DNA of 64,000 nucleotides from Bacillota bacterium. Its GTDB lineage: Bacteria > Bacillota > Clostridia > Tissierellales > Sedimentibacteraceae. The translations under genes were made by a program, and so were the position numbers. The notes under the pieces are model-generated. The model was not told the origin of the DNA. It was given only the letters and a program-made list of their open reading frames with translations, and did no database searches. Below are positions 1-8,378 of this stretch, piece by piece. The stretch covers positions 124,001 to 188,000 of the forward strand of contig JAEWJT010000016.1 in the NCBI GenBank assembly GCA_023386345.1, written 5' to 3'. Every line of letters begins with the position of its first letter. The stretch's first letter is position 1.

Positions 1-209
1 ATAAAATAATTTGGACTTAATATGATAAATTGTTTAAATTTATGTTCTTTCAAGATTTTCAATTTCTCATAATAAATTGTTTAGCCATTTTTACAAAGTG
101 TTTTGAGATAAATGTAAAATAAATTTCTAAAAAATGGGAATTGATAAATTGTATATATTTCTTAATATTGAAAACACTATATAATACATATTAAGAAATG
201 GAGGATATC

Positions 210-368
210 ATGAAAAAATATTTATGCTTGTTAATGGTTGCATTATTATTGGTAATACCTTTGGCTGGATGTTCAAATTTAGGTACAACACCGAAAACTG
301 ATAATACAACACCGCCAAAGACTGACGGCACAACACCACCGACAACACCACCAACATCACCGCCGTAG
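210..368 (+). CDS. very small putative lipoprotein
   Basis: This encodes 52 residues: a lysine-start signal peptide with a hydrophobic core of about 15 residues, then a lipobox (Leu-Ala-Gly-Cys, Cys21) that predicts signal peptidase II processing and a lipid anchor on the outer face of the membrane. The mature part is only about 31 residues of Thr/Pro/Lys/Asp low-complexity sequence (repeats of the TTPP type), typical of a spacer or wall-spanning stalk rather than an enzyme. AGGAG-like sequence (AATGGAGGA) lies just upstream of the ATG. I do not recognise a family and propose no function. It could also be the decayed N-terminus of a longer lipoprotein, but the stop is clean and a terminator-like repeat follows. 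Confidence 0.6.
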   Translation: MKKYLCLLMVALLLVIPLAGCSNLGTTPKTDNTTPPKTDGTTPPTTPPTSPP

Positions 369-388
369 AAGTCATAACAAATTCGAAG

Positions 389-470
389 CCTCTAATTTCA
401 TGATAAAATACACATGTTATAATGAAAGTTGTAAAATAGTGATTTTATTTACATAATTAGAGGTTTTTTT
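389..470 (+). terminator. possible terminator, 9-bp arms with long loop
   Basis: CCTCTAATT at 389-397 is matched by AATTAGAGG at 455-463 and followed by seven T. The 57-nt interior is AT-rich and can fold locally. It would end the small lipoprotein transcript. The long loop makes this less certain than the other terminators here. Confidence 0.4.
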
Positions 471-483
471 ATTTTAATAATTG

Positions 484-504
484 TGATATAATATATCTCG
501 AGAT
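484..504 (+). promoter_or_regulatory. extended -10 promoter of hutH with overlapping palindrome
   Basis: TG-A-TATAAT (484-492) is an extended -10 element without a convincing -35. It is followed at once by the perfect 10-bp palindrome ATCTCGAGAT (495-504), which would sit at the transcription start and is a candidate operator. The ArsR-type regulator directly downstream of hutH is a possible but unproven ligand. Confidence 0.5.
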
Positions 505-569
505 TTATAGATAAATATTAATTTATTGTTGATATTAATGATACAAACGAATTAAAACACGGAGGAAAA

Positions 570-2099
570 ATGGAAAAAATTATTATAACCGGAAATGATT
601 TAACATTAGAAAAATTAGTGAAAGTTTGCAGAGAGTATGCAGTTGTTGAGCTTGCAGATTCAGCAAAAGATAGAGTTCTAAAATCAAGAAAAATAGTAGA
701 TGACTTTGTTGAAAATGAAAAGGTTGTATATGGAATTACAACAGGCTTTGGAAAATTTAGCGATGTAAGTATTTCAAAGGAAGAATCAAAGCTTTTACAG
801 AAAAACCTCATTATCACTCATGCAGTAGGTGCAGGCAATCCATTTGTAACTGAAATAGTAAGAGGAATAATGCTTTTAAGAATTAACAATTTAGCAAAGG
901 GTTATTCAGGAGCAAAGCTTGAAACTATACAAACTTTTATAGATATGCTAAACAAAAGAGTTCATCCTATAGTACCAGAGAAAGGTTCGTTAGGAGCAAG
1001 CGGAGATTTAGCACCTTTATCACATGTAGTTTTACCTATGATTGGTCTTGGACAAGCAGAGTTTAATGGTGAGGTACTAGACGGAGCAGAAGCTATGAAA
1101 AGAGCCTCAATATCTACAATAGAGCTTACATCAAAGGAAGGTCTTGCTTTAATAAATGGTACACAGGTTATGACATCAGTCGGTGCATTAGCTTTATATG
1201 ATGCACTTAATTTAGTTAAAACTGCTGACATAGCTGCAGCGCTTAGCTTTGAAGCTCACAATGGAGTTTTAAACGCACTTGACCATAAGGTTCATGATGT
1301 TAGACCACATAAGGGACAACAAGACAGTGCCAGAATATTATTGCAATTATTGCAAGACAGCAAAATGACTACTCAGCAGGGACAAATAAGAGTACAGGAC
1401 GCATATTCACTAAGATGTACACCACAGGTACACGGTGCAAGCAAGGATGCTATAAACTATGTAAAAGAAAGAGTTGAAATAGAAATGAACTCTGTTACAG
1501 ATAATCCAATTATATTCCCTGAAACATTAGAAGGAATATCCGGAGGAAACTTCCATGGTCAACCTATGGCATTAAGCTTTGACTTCTTAGGAATAGCATT
1601 ATCAGAGCTTGCAAATATCTCTGAAAGACGTCTTGAAAGATTAGTAAATCCAGCTCTTAGTGGACTTCCAGCGTTTTTAGTAGAAAAAGGCGGTTTAAAC
1701 TCTGGCTTTATGATTGTTCAATATTCGGCAGCATCATTAGTTTCAGAGAACAAAATCTTGGCTCATCCTGCAAGCGTAGATAGTATACCATCTTCAGCAA
1801 ATCAAGAGGACCATGTATCGATGGGAACAATTGCAGCAAGAAAAGCAAGAGAAATCATGCAAAATGTAAGAAGAGTTCTGGCTATGGAGATTATGTGTGC
1901 CTGCCAAGCTATAGACCTAAGAGGAAACAAAGGCTTAGGAAAAGGAACAGAAGCAGCATATAGCACAGTAAGAGCATCAGTTTCAAAGCTAATAGAAGAC
2001 AGAGCTTTATATGAAGATATAAATAAATGTGAAGACATAATAATCAACGAAGAATTAATAAGCAAAGTAGAAAAATCTGTAGGAGAAATATGTTTTTAA
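570..2099 (+). CDS. hutH: histidine ammonia-lyase
   Basis: Deaminates L-histidine to urocanate and ammonia, the first step of histidine fermentation, in the cytoplasm. The 509-residue length is normal for the family. The Ala-Ser-Gly triad that cyclises to the MIO electrophile is in GSLGASGDLAPLSH (about residues 138-151). Other family blocks are YGITTGFG near the N-terminus, the His in NLIITHAVGAG, QDAYSLRCTPQVHG, SGGNFHG, and SANQEDHVSMG with the Glu typical of histidine-specific enzymes. Tyrosine and phenylalanine lyases usually carry a different residue pair at the NLIITHAVG position. The start follows ACGGAGGAA. No hutU, hutI or hutG is next door, so the rest of the pathway must be elsewhere. 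An ArsR-type regulator follows after a short gap. Confidence 0.87.
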   Translation: MEKIIITGNDLTLEKLVKVCREYAVVELADSAKDRVLKSRKIVDDFVENEKVVYGITTGFGKFSDVSISKEESKLLQKNLIITHAVGAGNPFVTEIVRGIMLLRINNLAKGYSGAKLETIQTFIDMLNKRVHPIVPEKGSLGASGDLAPLSHVVLPMIGLGQAEFNGEVLDGAEAMKRASISTIELTSKEGLALINGTQVMTSVGALALYDALNLVKTADIAAALSFEAHNGVLNALDHKVHDVRPHKGQQDSARILLQLLQDSKMTTQQGQIRVQDAYSLRCTPQVHGASKDAINYVKERVEIEMNSVTDNPIIFPETLEGISGGNFHGQPMALSFDFLGIALSELANISERRLERLVNPALSGLPAFLVEKGGLNSGFMIVQYSAASLVSENKILAHPASVDSIPSSANQEDHVSMGTIAARKAREIMQNVRRVLAMEIMCACQAIDLRGNKGLGKGTEAAYSTVRASVSKLIEDRALYEDINKCEDIIINEELISKVEKSVGEICF

Positions 2100-2162
2100 G
2101 TTAATAATAAAAGCCATCTATAAACATTTATTCTCTAAAATTTGATGTTGAGGAATAAAATT

Positions 2163-3203
2163 ATGAGTTTGATTGAAATTACAAAGGATTGCTATTTATA
2201 TCATTCAAAAAATATTGAGATGATTGCTTTAATTTCTAGTATCTTTTTTGATGAATCTAAGAATAAGAGATATTTAGAATTTTATGATTTAGGCTTTATT
2301 GAAGAATTAAAAAAAAGATATAGGTTTTTGCATGAAATTTTAAATGAATTAAATAGCAATGGAATGTCGCTTTTAGAGCTTTTATTTAATAAAAAAGAAG
2401 CTGATAATAAAGTAACAGATTTTCCAATAAATGATTTTGCAAATTTAGACGAGTATGAGAAATACCTTTTAGATATGGATGCTGAAAGTTTTTTCTATAC
2501 ATTTTTTGCAGAGTACATTGACAGGAATATCATAACTGATGCCTTAGGTAATTTGCATAAATTAAGTGAATTATACGAAGAAAAAACTTATATAACTAAA
2601 AGCTTTATTGGACTTAAGACATTTATTGATAACAGAGAAATTTTTATAAGAGATTTTTTTAGTTGTGCAAGGGATTTACAAGGTGCTGAGTTTGATAATG
2701 GAGTTAAATATGTTGAAAGTATCTTTGATGATGAAAGACAAAGATTTGAAAAGTCTTTAAGAAAAGATATTCCATTGGAAGTATCACAGCAAATCATGGG
2801 AAAAACCTTTCACAACAGAGGCCCATATAAAAAGTTTATATTTATGCCAAGTGTATTTTCACCGTATAAAGCGATTAGGTTTTTTTATGATTATCAAATA
2901 TTAATTTATTCCGTAGGAAAAAATGAGTTTACAAATGCTGATGCAATTAATAAGCTAAAAGCGATATCAGATGAAAGTAGATTAAAAATCATAGAAACTT
3001 TAAGAAAAAATGGTCCAATGATAGGAAAGGATTTAGCAAAGAACTTAAATATAGCCAACTCAACTCTTTCTCATCATATTGAGCAGTTAAGTGCAGCAGG
3101 ATTTTTAAATGAAGAAAGAGTTAAAAATTCCAAATATTATAGCATAAATAACAATTCTTTAGATAGCCTTGTTGAGTATTTAAGCGAATTGCTTAAGAAA
3201 TAA
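2163..3203 (+). CDS. ArsR-type winged-helix regulator with large N-terminal domain
   Basis: A transcription factor of about 346 residues. The last 90 or so residues form an ArsR-like winged helix (AISDESRLKIIETLRKNG, then GKDLAKNLNIANSTLSHHIE as the recognition region). The first 250 residues are helical and not recognised; they may bind a ligand or form the dimer. No metal-binding Cys cluster of the classic ArsR type is seen. I chose the ATG at 2163 because GAGGA sits about 8 nt upstream; an in-frame TTG at 2142 is possible but has no ribosome site. It lies between hutH and an ABC exporter, so it may control either one. A strong terminator follows. Confidence 0.75.
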   Translation: MSLIEITKDCYLYHSKNIEMIALISSIFFDESKNKRYLEFYDLGFIEELKKRYRFLHEILNELNSNGMSLLELLFNKKEADNKVTDFPINDFANLDEYEKYLLDMDAESFFYTFFAEYIDRNIITDALGNLHKLSELYEEKTYITKSFIGLKTFIDNREIFIRDFFSCARDLQGAEFDNGVKYVESIFDDERQRFEKSLRKDIPLEVSQQIMGKTFHNRGPYKKFIFMPSVFSPYKAIRFFYDYQILIYSVGKNEFTNADAINKLKAISDESRLKIIETLRKNGPMIGKDLAKNLNIANSTLSHHIEQLSAAGFLNEERVKNSKYYSINNNSLDSLVEYLSELLKK

Positions 3204-3225
3204 ATATCAAATAAATTAAAATAAG

Positions 3226-3265
3226 AAACTACTAAAATTTAATTAAAAATTTTAGTAGTTTTTTT
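3226..3265 (+). terminator. strong intrinsic terminator
   Basis: A perfect 15-bp stem (3226-3240 with 3247-3261), a 6-nt loop and a run of seven T. It separates the regulator gene from the ABC exporter operon. Confidence 0.85.
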
Positions 3266-3266
3266 A

Positions 3267-3295
3267 TTGACAAAAAATTAAAACAATATTATACT
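3267..3295 (+). promoter_or_regulatory. sigma-A promoter of ABC exporter operon
   Basis: TTGACA (3267-3272), a 17-nt spacer and TATACT (3290-3295). It begins in the tail of the preceding terminator and lies about 75 nt before the ATPase start. Confidence 0.75.
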
Positions 3296-3370
3296 ATAAA
3301 CATCTAATTAGATAAAAATAGAATTTGTTATTTATCATTATTAAACATCAACAGAAAGGGATATATATAA

Positions 3371-4345
3371 ATGCAAAACATAATTGAATTAAAAGACCTA
3401 AAGCGTGAATTTGTCATAAAAAAGGGCTGGATAAAGAGAAAAAAGGAAATTGTTAAGGCTGTAGATGGAATTTCATTTGAAGTTAAAAAAGGTGAAATTT
3501 TTGGACTTTTAGGGCAAAATGGTGCCGGTAAAACCACTATTATCAAAATGCTGATAACTCTGCTTGCACCAAGCTCTGGAACTTGCAAGGTCTTGGGTTA
3601 CAATACATATGGAGAAGAAAAGAAATTCAGAGATAAAATTAACTTTATTTTTGGTGGTGAAATGGGAGTTTATCGTAGATTGTCTGCAAGAGATAATTTA
3701 AAATATTTTGCTAATTTGTATTATATGGACGAGGATAAGGCAAATAAGCAAATTGATAAATTATTAGAATTGGTTAATTTAAAAGATAAAGCAGATGTTT
3801 TGGTAGAAACTTTTTCCAAAGGAATGGTGCAAAGACTTCAAATAGCAAGAGGACTTATAAATGATCCGGAAATTATTTTTATGGACGAGCCTACCATTGG
3901 TTTAGACCCTTTTGGAGCAAAAATTTTAAGAGATATTATCAGAAAGTTAAAGTCTGAGGGTAAAACTATAATGCTAACAACACATTATCTTTATGAGGCG
4001 GATGAGTTATGTGACAGAATAGCTATTATAAACAATGGACACCTTGTAGCACTTGGAACACCACAAGAATTAAGAAATATTATAAGTGGAATGAATACTA
4101 TCGAAATAGTTTTAGAAAAAATTAATGATGACACAACAGCTCATATAGAAAAGCTTGAAAGTGTTCACTCTGTAGAAAAAACAGATGCTGACAAAGGCAT
4201 AAAGCTTACTATAAGACATTTAGAAAGTGAAGATGTAAGCGGAAATATACTGAATTCATTAAATGGTCTGAAAATACTTTCTTTTAACAGAAAGGAATTA
4301 ACCTTAGAAGATGTATATATTAAGCTTGTGGAGGCATCAAGATGA
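3371..4345 (+). CDS. ABC-2 type exporter, ATP-binding subunit
   Basis: Cytoplasmic ATPase (324 residues) that powers the two membrane proteins encoded next. Walker A is GQNGAGKTT (48-56). The signature is the variant FSKGM (148-152) instead of LSGGQ, followed by Q-R-L-Q-I-A-R. Walker B is IIFMDEP (168-174), and the switch His is in LTTHYLYEADELCD. The form and C-terminal extension match the NatA/CcmA-like branch that pairs with ABC-2 permeases. Its stop overlaps the next start by 4 nt (ATGA), indicating translational coupling. The substrate cannot be told from sequence; drugs, sodium or peptides are all handled by relatives. Confidence 0.85.
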   Translation: MQNIIELKDLKREFVIKKGWIKRKKEIVKAVDGISFEVKKGEIFGLLGQNGAGKTTIIKMLITLLAPSSGTCKVLGYNTYGEEKKFRDKINFIFGGEMGVYRRLSARDNLKYFANLYYMDEDKANKQIDKLLELVNLKDKADVLVETFSKGMVQRLQIARGLINDPEIIFMDEPTIGLDPFGAKILRDIIRKLKSEGKTIMLTTHYLYEADELCDRIAIINNGHLVALGTPQELRNIISGMNTIEIVLEKINDDTTAHIEKLESVHSVEKTDADKGIKLTIRHLESEDVSGNILNSLNGLKILSFNRKELTLEDVYIKLVEASR

Positions 4346-5124
4346 AAAAATTAAAGGTTTTATGGAAAACTATGACCTTGCAGATGAAAAATTCGTTTAT
4401 TCGTCCAATGTTTAGATTTTGTCTATTAGCAAATCCATTGGTAAATGCAATTCTTTTATACGAAATGTTTATAAATTCGGGACAAAGCAATTTTATAAAC
4501 TATGTTATACTAGGCTCAGGTCTTATGGGTATATGGAGCTGTATTTGCTTTTCATCAGCAGGGGATATCAACAGAGAAAGATGGTCTGGAACTCTTTCGA
4601 TAATATACACAACACCAGCAGATTTTAGGCTGATAATAATAGGTAAGATACTTGGTAATACAATCTTATCTTTAATAAGCTTTGCTGTTTCATTTACTGT
4701 TGCAAGAGTGTTTTTTAAAGGTGATTTCGTTGCACCGCAGGTTTATCAATTTCTTATTGCATTTATTGCAATGATAATAAGCTTTGCAGTTGTATCAGTT
4801 TTTCTAGCGTATTTATTGACCTTGTCAAGAAAAACAACATTATACATGAATTTGATTGAATATCCAATTATTTTAGTCTGTGGCTTTGTTTTTCCAGTAG
4901 ATATATTGCCGAACTGGGTTCAAAAAATAAGCTATTCATTGCCACCAACATGGGCTGTAAAGCTTCTGAGGATGAGTGTTGCAGGCGGAGCTGAGACACC
5001 GGTGTTTTTAGATACATTTTATAAGCTTAGCTTTGTAACAGGTATTTATGCAGTCATTGTAATTTTACTTTATAGAATAATTGATAAGCAGGTTAGAATA
5101 CTTGGAACTTTGGAAATGCAATAA
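4342..5124 (+). CDS. ABC-2 family permease subunit 1
   Basis: Integral membrane protein of 260 residues with about six hydrophobic segments, typical of ABC-2 transporters. The stretch around DINRERWSGTLSIIYTTPA is the usual cytoplasmic-loop signature (E-R-x-x-G-T-L). The final helix before the C-terminus ends in a short basic tail. It overlaps the ATPase gene by 4 nt and is followed 20 nt later by a second permease, so the transporter is likely a heterodimer of two different permeases. Substrate unknown. Confidence 0.82.
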   Translation: MKKLKVLWKTMTLQMKNSFIRPMFRFCLLANPLVNAILLYEMFINSGQSNFINYVILGSGLMGIWSCICFSSAGDINRERWSGTLSIIYTTPADFRLIIIGKILGNTILSLISFAVSFTVARVFFKGDFVAPQVYQFLIAFIAMIISFAVVSVFLAYLLTLSRKTTLYMNLIEYPIILVCGFVFPVDILPNWVQKISYSLPPTWAVKLLRMSVAGGAETPVFLDTFYKLSFVTGIYAVIVILLYRIIDKQVRILGTLEMQ

Positions 5125-5144
5125 AAGAAAGGAATTAAAATAAT

Positions 5145-5924
5145 ATGAAAAGATTCATAAGTCAAGCGTGGTTAAGCTTTAAAACTAGATATGCAGTAAT
5201 TTCTTTTGAAGAATTTTTATTTCATGAATCCCTATATCCACTGATAACACTATCATTTTACTGTATATTGGCAGCTTATAGCTTTAATACAAGCAATCTT
5301 GCAAAATGGGTTGTAGGAAACTCTTTTTTACTCTGTACAAATATGTGTATATTTGCATTGGGAATAGCATTTGACGGAGAAAGATTTTCTGGTAGAATTA
5401 GGTCAATAATTATATCTCCAGTGAATAAATTGTTAATAGTATTAGAAAAGGGATTTTTCCCTGCAATAGTTTCAGTTATCACGGTATTCTTCGGGTTTAT
5501 GATAGGAAGCTTAATATTTGGAGTTGATTTTACATCAATCAATTTAGGACTATTTTTAATAGTAATTATAGTAGGGATGTTTTCAATGACTGGATTTTCA
5601 TTATTACTATCATCGTTTGGTTTGATAACGGACTCTATGCACTTTATACTAAACCTAGTAGCCAATATATTGATAATATTCAGCGGAGCAAATTTCCCCA
5701 TATCACAGCTACCAGAAGTACTACAAATAATATCAAAAATAATACCGCTAACAAGAAGCATAGAAGCAGCAAATATGTTGTTTGTTGGTTATGATACAAG
5801 CAAATTTATAATGTTATTGCTTACAGAAATTATTATAGGTATTGTATTTTACGTAATCAGCTACTTTATCATACAAATTGCAGAAAAAATTGCTAAGAAA
5901 AACGCAACATTGGAGTTGTTTTAA
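5145..5924 (+). CDS. ABC-2 family permease subunit 2
   Basis: Second membrane subunit, 259 residues with about six predicted helices, with the counterpart loop FDGERFSGRIRSIIISPV (E-R-F-S-G). It is diverged from its upstream neighbour, so this is an old duplication. The start follows AAAGAAAGGAATT. It is the last gene of the three-gene operon; a stem-loop follows within 40 nt. It would form the transport path together with subunit 1 and the ATPase. Confidence 0.82.
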   Translation: MKRFISQAWLSFKTRYAVISFEEFLFHESLYPLITLSFYCILAAYSFNTSNLAKWVVGNSFLLCTNMCIFALGIAFDGERFSGRIRSIIISPVNKLLIVLEKGFFPAIVSVITVFFGFMIGSLIFGVDFTSINLGLFLIVIIVGMFSMTGFSLLLSSFGLITDSMHFILNLVANILIIFSGANFPISQLPEVLQIISKIIPLTRSIEAANMLFVGYDTSKFIMLLLTEIIIGIVFYVISYFIIQIAEKIAKKNATLELF

Positions 5925-5955
5925 AATTCTTGTATACATTGATAAATTCAAAAAA

Positions 5956-5990
5956 GCCGTCTGTAAGTAATTTAACTAAATACAGATGGC
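5956..5990 (+). terminator. stem-loop after exporter operon
   Basis: GCCGTCTGTA (5956-5965) pairs with TACAGATGGC (5981-5990), 10 bp with one G-U, 15-nt loop. The downstream T-run is broken (TTAAATTTTA), so termination is plausible rather than certain. Confidence 0.6.
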
Positions 5991-6342
5991 TTAAATTTTA
6001 TGTTTAAAACATTTAATAATATAAATATTTACAACATAATTATATATTTTTAAATAAAGTATGGAATTTATATCTCTCGCGGATTATAAAAGCATCATTT
6101 TAATTGACATCATATCTAGTATTTCACAGTCACAAAAATTAATATATTAGAAAATAATAAACAATAATAGCAATTTGTCGAGGGATATGATTTTTAACAA
6201 ATTATTATTTATAGACAAAAATGCAATACTAATATATAATAATATCGTTAAATATTATTATTAGGTGACTCTGATTGTGATATCATTATATAATATAAAA
6301 CAAAATAATTAAAAAATAAAATTTATAATTTTACATAGACGA
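5991..6342. other. intergenic region before the sigma factor, no gene seen
   Basis: About 350 nt of very AT-rich sequence with no coding ORF that I trust on either strand. It holds a sigma-A-like promoter (TAGACA at 6212-6217, 17-nt spacer, TATAAT at 6235-6240) that could give a basal transcript of the sigma gene with a leader of about 145 nt. An ECF-type promoter follows closer to the gene. Confidence 0.5.
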
Positions 6343-6370
6343 GGGAACAAAGTTTTTCATTATTCGTCTA
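6343..6370 (+). promoter_or_regulatory. ECF-type autoregulatory promoter of sigma gene
   Basis: GGGAAC (6343-6348), 16 nt, CGTCTA (6365-6370): the layout recognised by ECF sigma factors, not sigma-A. It ends 22 nt before the sigma gene. The same hexamers with the same spacing occur at 28978-29004. A perfect 7-bp inverted repeat (TAGACGA at 6336-6342, TCGTCTA at 6364-6370) brackets it and might bind a regulator or form a hairpin. Confidence 0.75.
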
Positions 6371-6392
6371 TATATGTGAGTGGGGTGGAAAA

Positions 6393-6974
6393 ATGCAAGA
6401 TTATGAACTTATACTTGTTAAAAAGAGTATAAGCGGCGATGTTGATGCTTTTGAAGAGCTTATTAAGGGTTATAAAAAGATGGCTTATAACATTGCATTA
6501 AGAGTTTTGCGTAACAAAGAGGATGCTGAAGACATATCTCAAGAAGCTCTGATTAAAGTCTTTAAGAATATTGGCTCGTTTAATATGAAATCAAGCTTTA
6601 AGGTGTGGCTGTACAGGATAGTTATGAATACATGCCTTGATTTTAAAAGGAAGAAAAATATTGTTACATATTCTATTGATAAGCCTCTTGAAAACGATGA
6701 AAATGAAATAATGCAGGATATACCAGATAATACTTACAATCCAGATATTGTTATTCAAAATGAGTTAGAATCTCAGATGTTGTACGATAGTATTGACAGC
6801 TTAGATGATGATTTTAGGACAGTTATAGTGTTAAGAGATATGCAAGGTTTGTCATATAAGGATATAGCCTCTGTTTTGTCCTGCAACGAAGGAACTGTAA
6901 AATCAAGATTAAACAGAGCAAGAAATAAGTTAAAAGAAATCATTACTAAAAAATTATCGAATATTGAAAGTTAG
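6393..6974 (+). CDS. ECF-family RNA polymerase sigma factor
   Basis: A 193-residue alternative sigma factor. Region 2 (about 20-85) includes AYNIALRVLRNKEDAEDISQ and the FKVWLYRIVMNTCLDF stretch. Region 4 (about 137-182) has LSYKDIASVLSCNEGTVKSR, the helix-turn-helix that contacts the -35. No region 3 is present, as expected for ECF factors. A strong GGGGTGG ribosome site precedes the ATG. It is followed 12 nt later by a zinc-finger membrane protein that is almost certainly its anti-sigma factor. The ECF promoter just upstream indicates autoregulation. The inducing signal is not visible; relatives respond to envelope or oxidative stress. Confidence 0.9.
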   Translation: MQDYELILVKKSISGDVDAFEELIKGYKKMAYNIALRVLRNKEDAEDISQEALIKVFKNIGSFNMKSSFKVWLYRIVMNTCLDFKRKKNIVTYSIDKPLENDENEIMQDIPDNTYNPDIVIQNELESQMLYDSIDSLDDDFRTVIVLRDMQGLSYKDIASVLSCNEGTVKSRLNRARNKLKEIITKKLSNIES

Positions 6975-6986
6975 GAGGTGTGAATT

Positions 6987-8204
6987 TTGAATTGTATAGA
7001 GTTTAAAGAATTAATACAAGATTATATAGATGATGAGTTTGATAACTCAACCATGTTGACGAGCGAAACGAAAAAAGAATTTGAAGAGCATATGGAAGCT
7101 TGTCCTGCTTGTAAAGCAGAATTTACTGTATATCAAAAAATGATTAACAGTATTCACGCCTTAAAGCCTGAAAAATTGCCAGAGGGATATTGCAAGAGGC
7201 TAAACACAAAGATTAAATCAGCAAGAGTTGATATTATTAGAAAGAAGCGTATTAATTTCACAAAATATGTCGGAATTGCAGCAGCATTTATCCTAGTTGT
7301 CTTTGCAGTAAACTTTGCATTAAGCAATCTAGGTGGTTATTCTAAAAATGCACGCGATATGGCTATAAATGAAAATTCTGATTCTTATGAAGGCAAGGGC
7401 TTAACGGACGCTGGTAATCCACCGGAAGCGCCTAAATCAGAAGTGTCAAATGATAGCGCTAAAAACGAAGATTCTTCTAATCAAAACCAAGGTCTTTTAG
7501 CAGCAAAGATGGCTCCTCAAGAAAAAATTATTAAATCAGGTAGCCTGTATATTGAAACTATAGAATTTGATAAACTTGTTGAGAGCTTAAATCAAGAGAT
7601 TAGGGATAAGAATGGATATATAGAAAATAGTGAGATATCCATAAGAGTCAAGACAGAAAATAAGTCATATAGATATGCTAATTTAAATATTAGAGTGCCA
7701 CAGGAATTATTTGATGACATAATAAAGTTTATTGAGGAAAGATCTGATGTAAATAGTAGAAATATAAGCGAAAGTGATGTAACTAAGAACTACTATGACA
7801 AGCAGAATATTATAACAAACTTGGAAATTCAAGAGAGTAGGCTTAGAGAGCTTTATAGCAAAGCAGAAAATATTACAGATATATTAGCTCTTGAAAACGA
7901 GATTAGACGAATTAGAACTGAAATAGATGCCAATAGCTTTGATTTAAGAGATATTGATGACAGAGTAAGCATGGCAACTATTCAATTAAGCATAACAGAG
8001 CGTGGAGACAAGGAAGTAAATATTAAGGCTGAGGATGGACTATGGACTAGAGCAAAAAAAGGTTTTATTAAAACAACTAACAGCATAATAGCTTTCATAC
8101 AATCCTTAATAATTTGGTTAATTTCATATGCACTGTTTATTATTCCACTTGTAATTGTTGGAATTATAATATACAGACGTGTAAAGAAGAATAAAAGAAG
8201 CTAG
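6987..8204 (+). CDS. membrane anti-sigma factor, zf-HC2 plus DUF4349
   Basis: Likely holds the preceding sigma factor at the membrane. The N-terminus carries the zinc anti-sigma motif His35-x3-Cys39-x2-Cys42, with Cys3 upstream. A transmembrane helix follows (about 92-112), then a Ser/Asn-rich linker and a DUF4349 domain (about 180-390) with a long helical hairpin, then a C-terminal hydrophobic pair and the basic tail RRVKKNKRS. The start is TTG with AGGAGGTG 6 nt upstream; there is no nearby ATG. The extracytoplasmic DUF4349 part is the probable sensor. The signal and the release mechanism (proteolysis or redox) cannot be read from sequence. Total 405 residues. Confidence 0.82.
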   Translation: MNCIEFKELIQDYIDDEFDNSTMLTSETKKEFEEHMEACPACKAEFTVYQKMINSIHALKPEKLPEGYCKRLNTKIKSARVDIIRKKRINFTKYVGIAAAFILVVFAVNFALSNLGGYSKNARDMAINENSDSYEGKGLTDAGNPPEAPKSEVSNDSAKNEDSSNQNQGLLAAKMAPQEKIIKSGSLYIETIEFDKLVESLNQEIRDKNGYIENSEISIRVKTENKSYRYANLNIRVPQELFDDIIKFIEERSDVNSRNISESDVTKNYYDKQNIITNLEIQESRLRELYSKAENITDILALENEIRRIRTEIDANSFDLRDIDDRVSMATIQLSITERGDKEVNIKAEDGLWTRAKKGFIKTTNSIIAFIQSLIIWLISYALFIIPLVIVGIIIYRRVKKNKRS

Positions 8205-8265
8205 TATTTTGTAAAAATAAATATTAAATTAAAGAATAAAATTATTTATTCTCAAAAAAACTATA

Positions 8266-8294
8266 AAAAAAGAGTGTTAAAAAACACTCTTTTT
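8266..8294. terminator. bidirectional-looking terminator
   Basis: AAAAAGAGTGTT (8266-8277) pairs with AACACTCTTTTT (8283-8294), giving a 12-bp stem with T-tracts on both sides. It ends the sigma/anti-sigma transcript. Confidence 0.85.
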
Positions 8295-8295
8295 G

Positions 8296-8324
8296 TTTAC
8301 ATATTAATAAAAATTAGGTACAAT
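8296..8324 (+). promoter_or_regulatory. sigma-A promoter of yhaM
   Basis: TTTACA (8296-8301), 17 nt, TACAAT (8319-8324), directly after the terminator and about 55 nt before the chosen yhaM start. Confidence 0.65.
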
Positions 8325-8378
8325 AATAATATCAATGCTAATTTTGCATTAGCATACTGGAAAGGGATGTACAATATA

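Noticed and set aside
1..209. ATAAATTGT occurring three times (25, 72, 144) as an operator array
   Set aside because: The sequence is AT-rich, spacing is irregular and the repeats are short, so chance is a sufficient explanation.
570..2099. Tyrosine or phenylalanine ammonia-lyase instead of HutH
   Set aside because: The selectivity region around NLIITHAVG and the ANQEDHVSM Glu fit histidine lyases; the length also fits.
5276..5761. 161-residue open frame opposite the second ABC permease
   Set aside because: Antisense shadow of AT-rich membrane-protein coding sequence, without start signals.
5991..6342. Hidden small gene or RNA before the sigma factor
   Set aside because: No frame with ribosome site and no stable long hairpin apart from the terminator; only promoter elements are supported.
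8274..8378. Upstream extension of yhaM
   Set aside because: It lies inside a terminator hairpin and upstream of the promoter; the ATG at 8379 has the ribosome site and matches family length.
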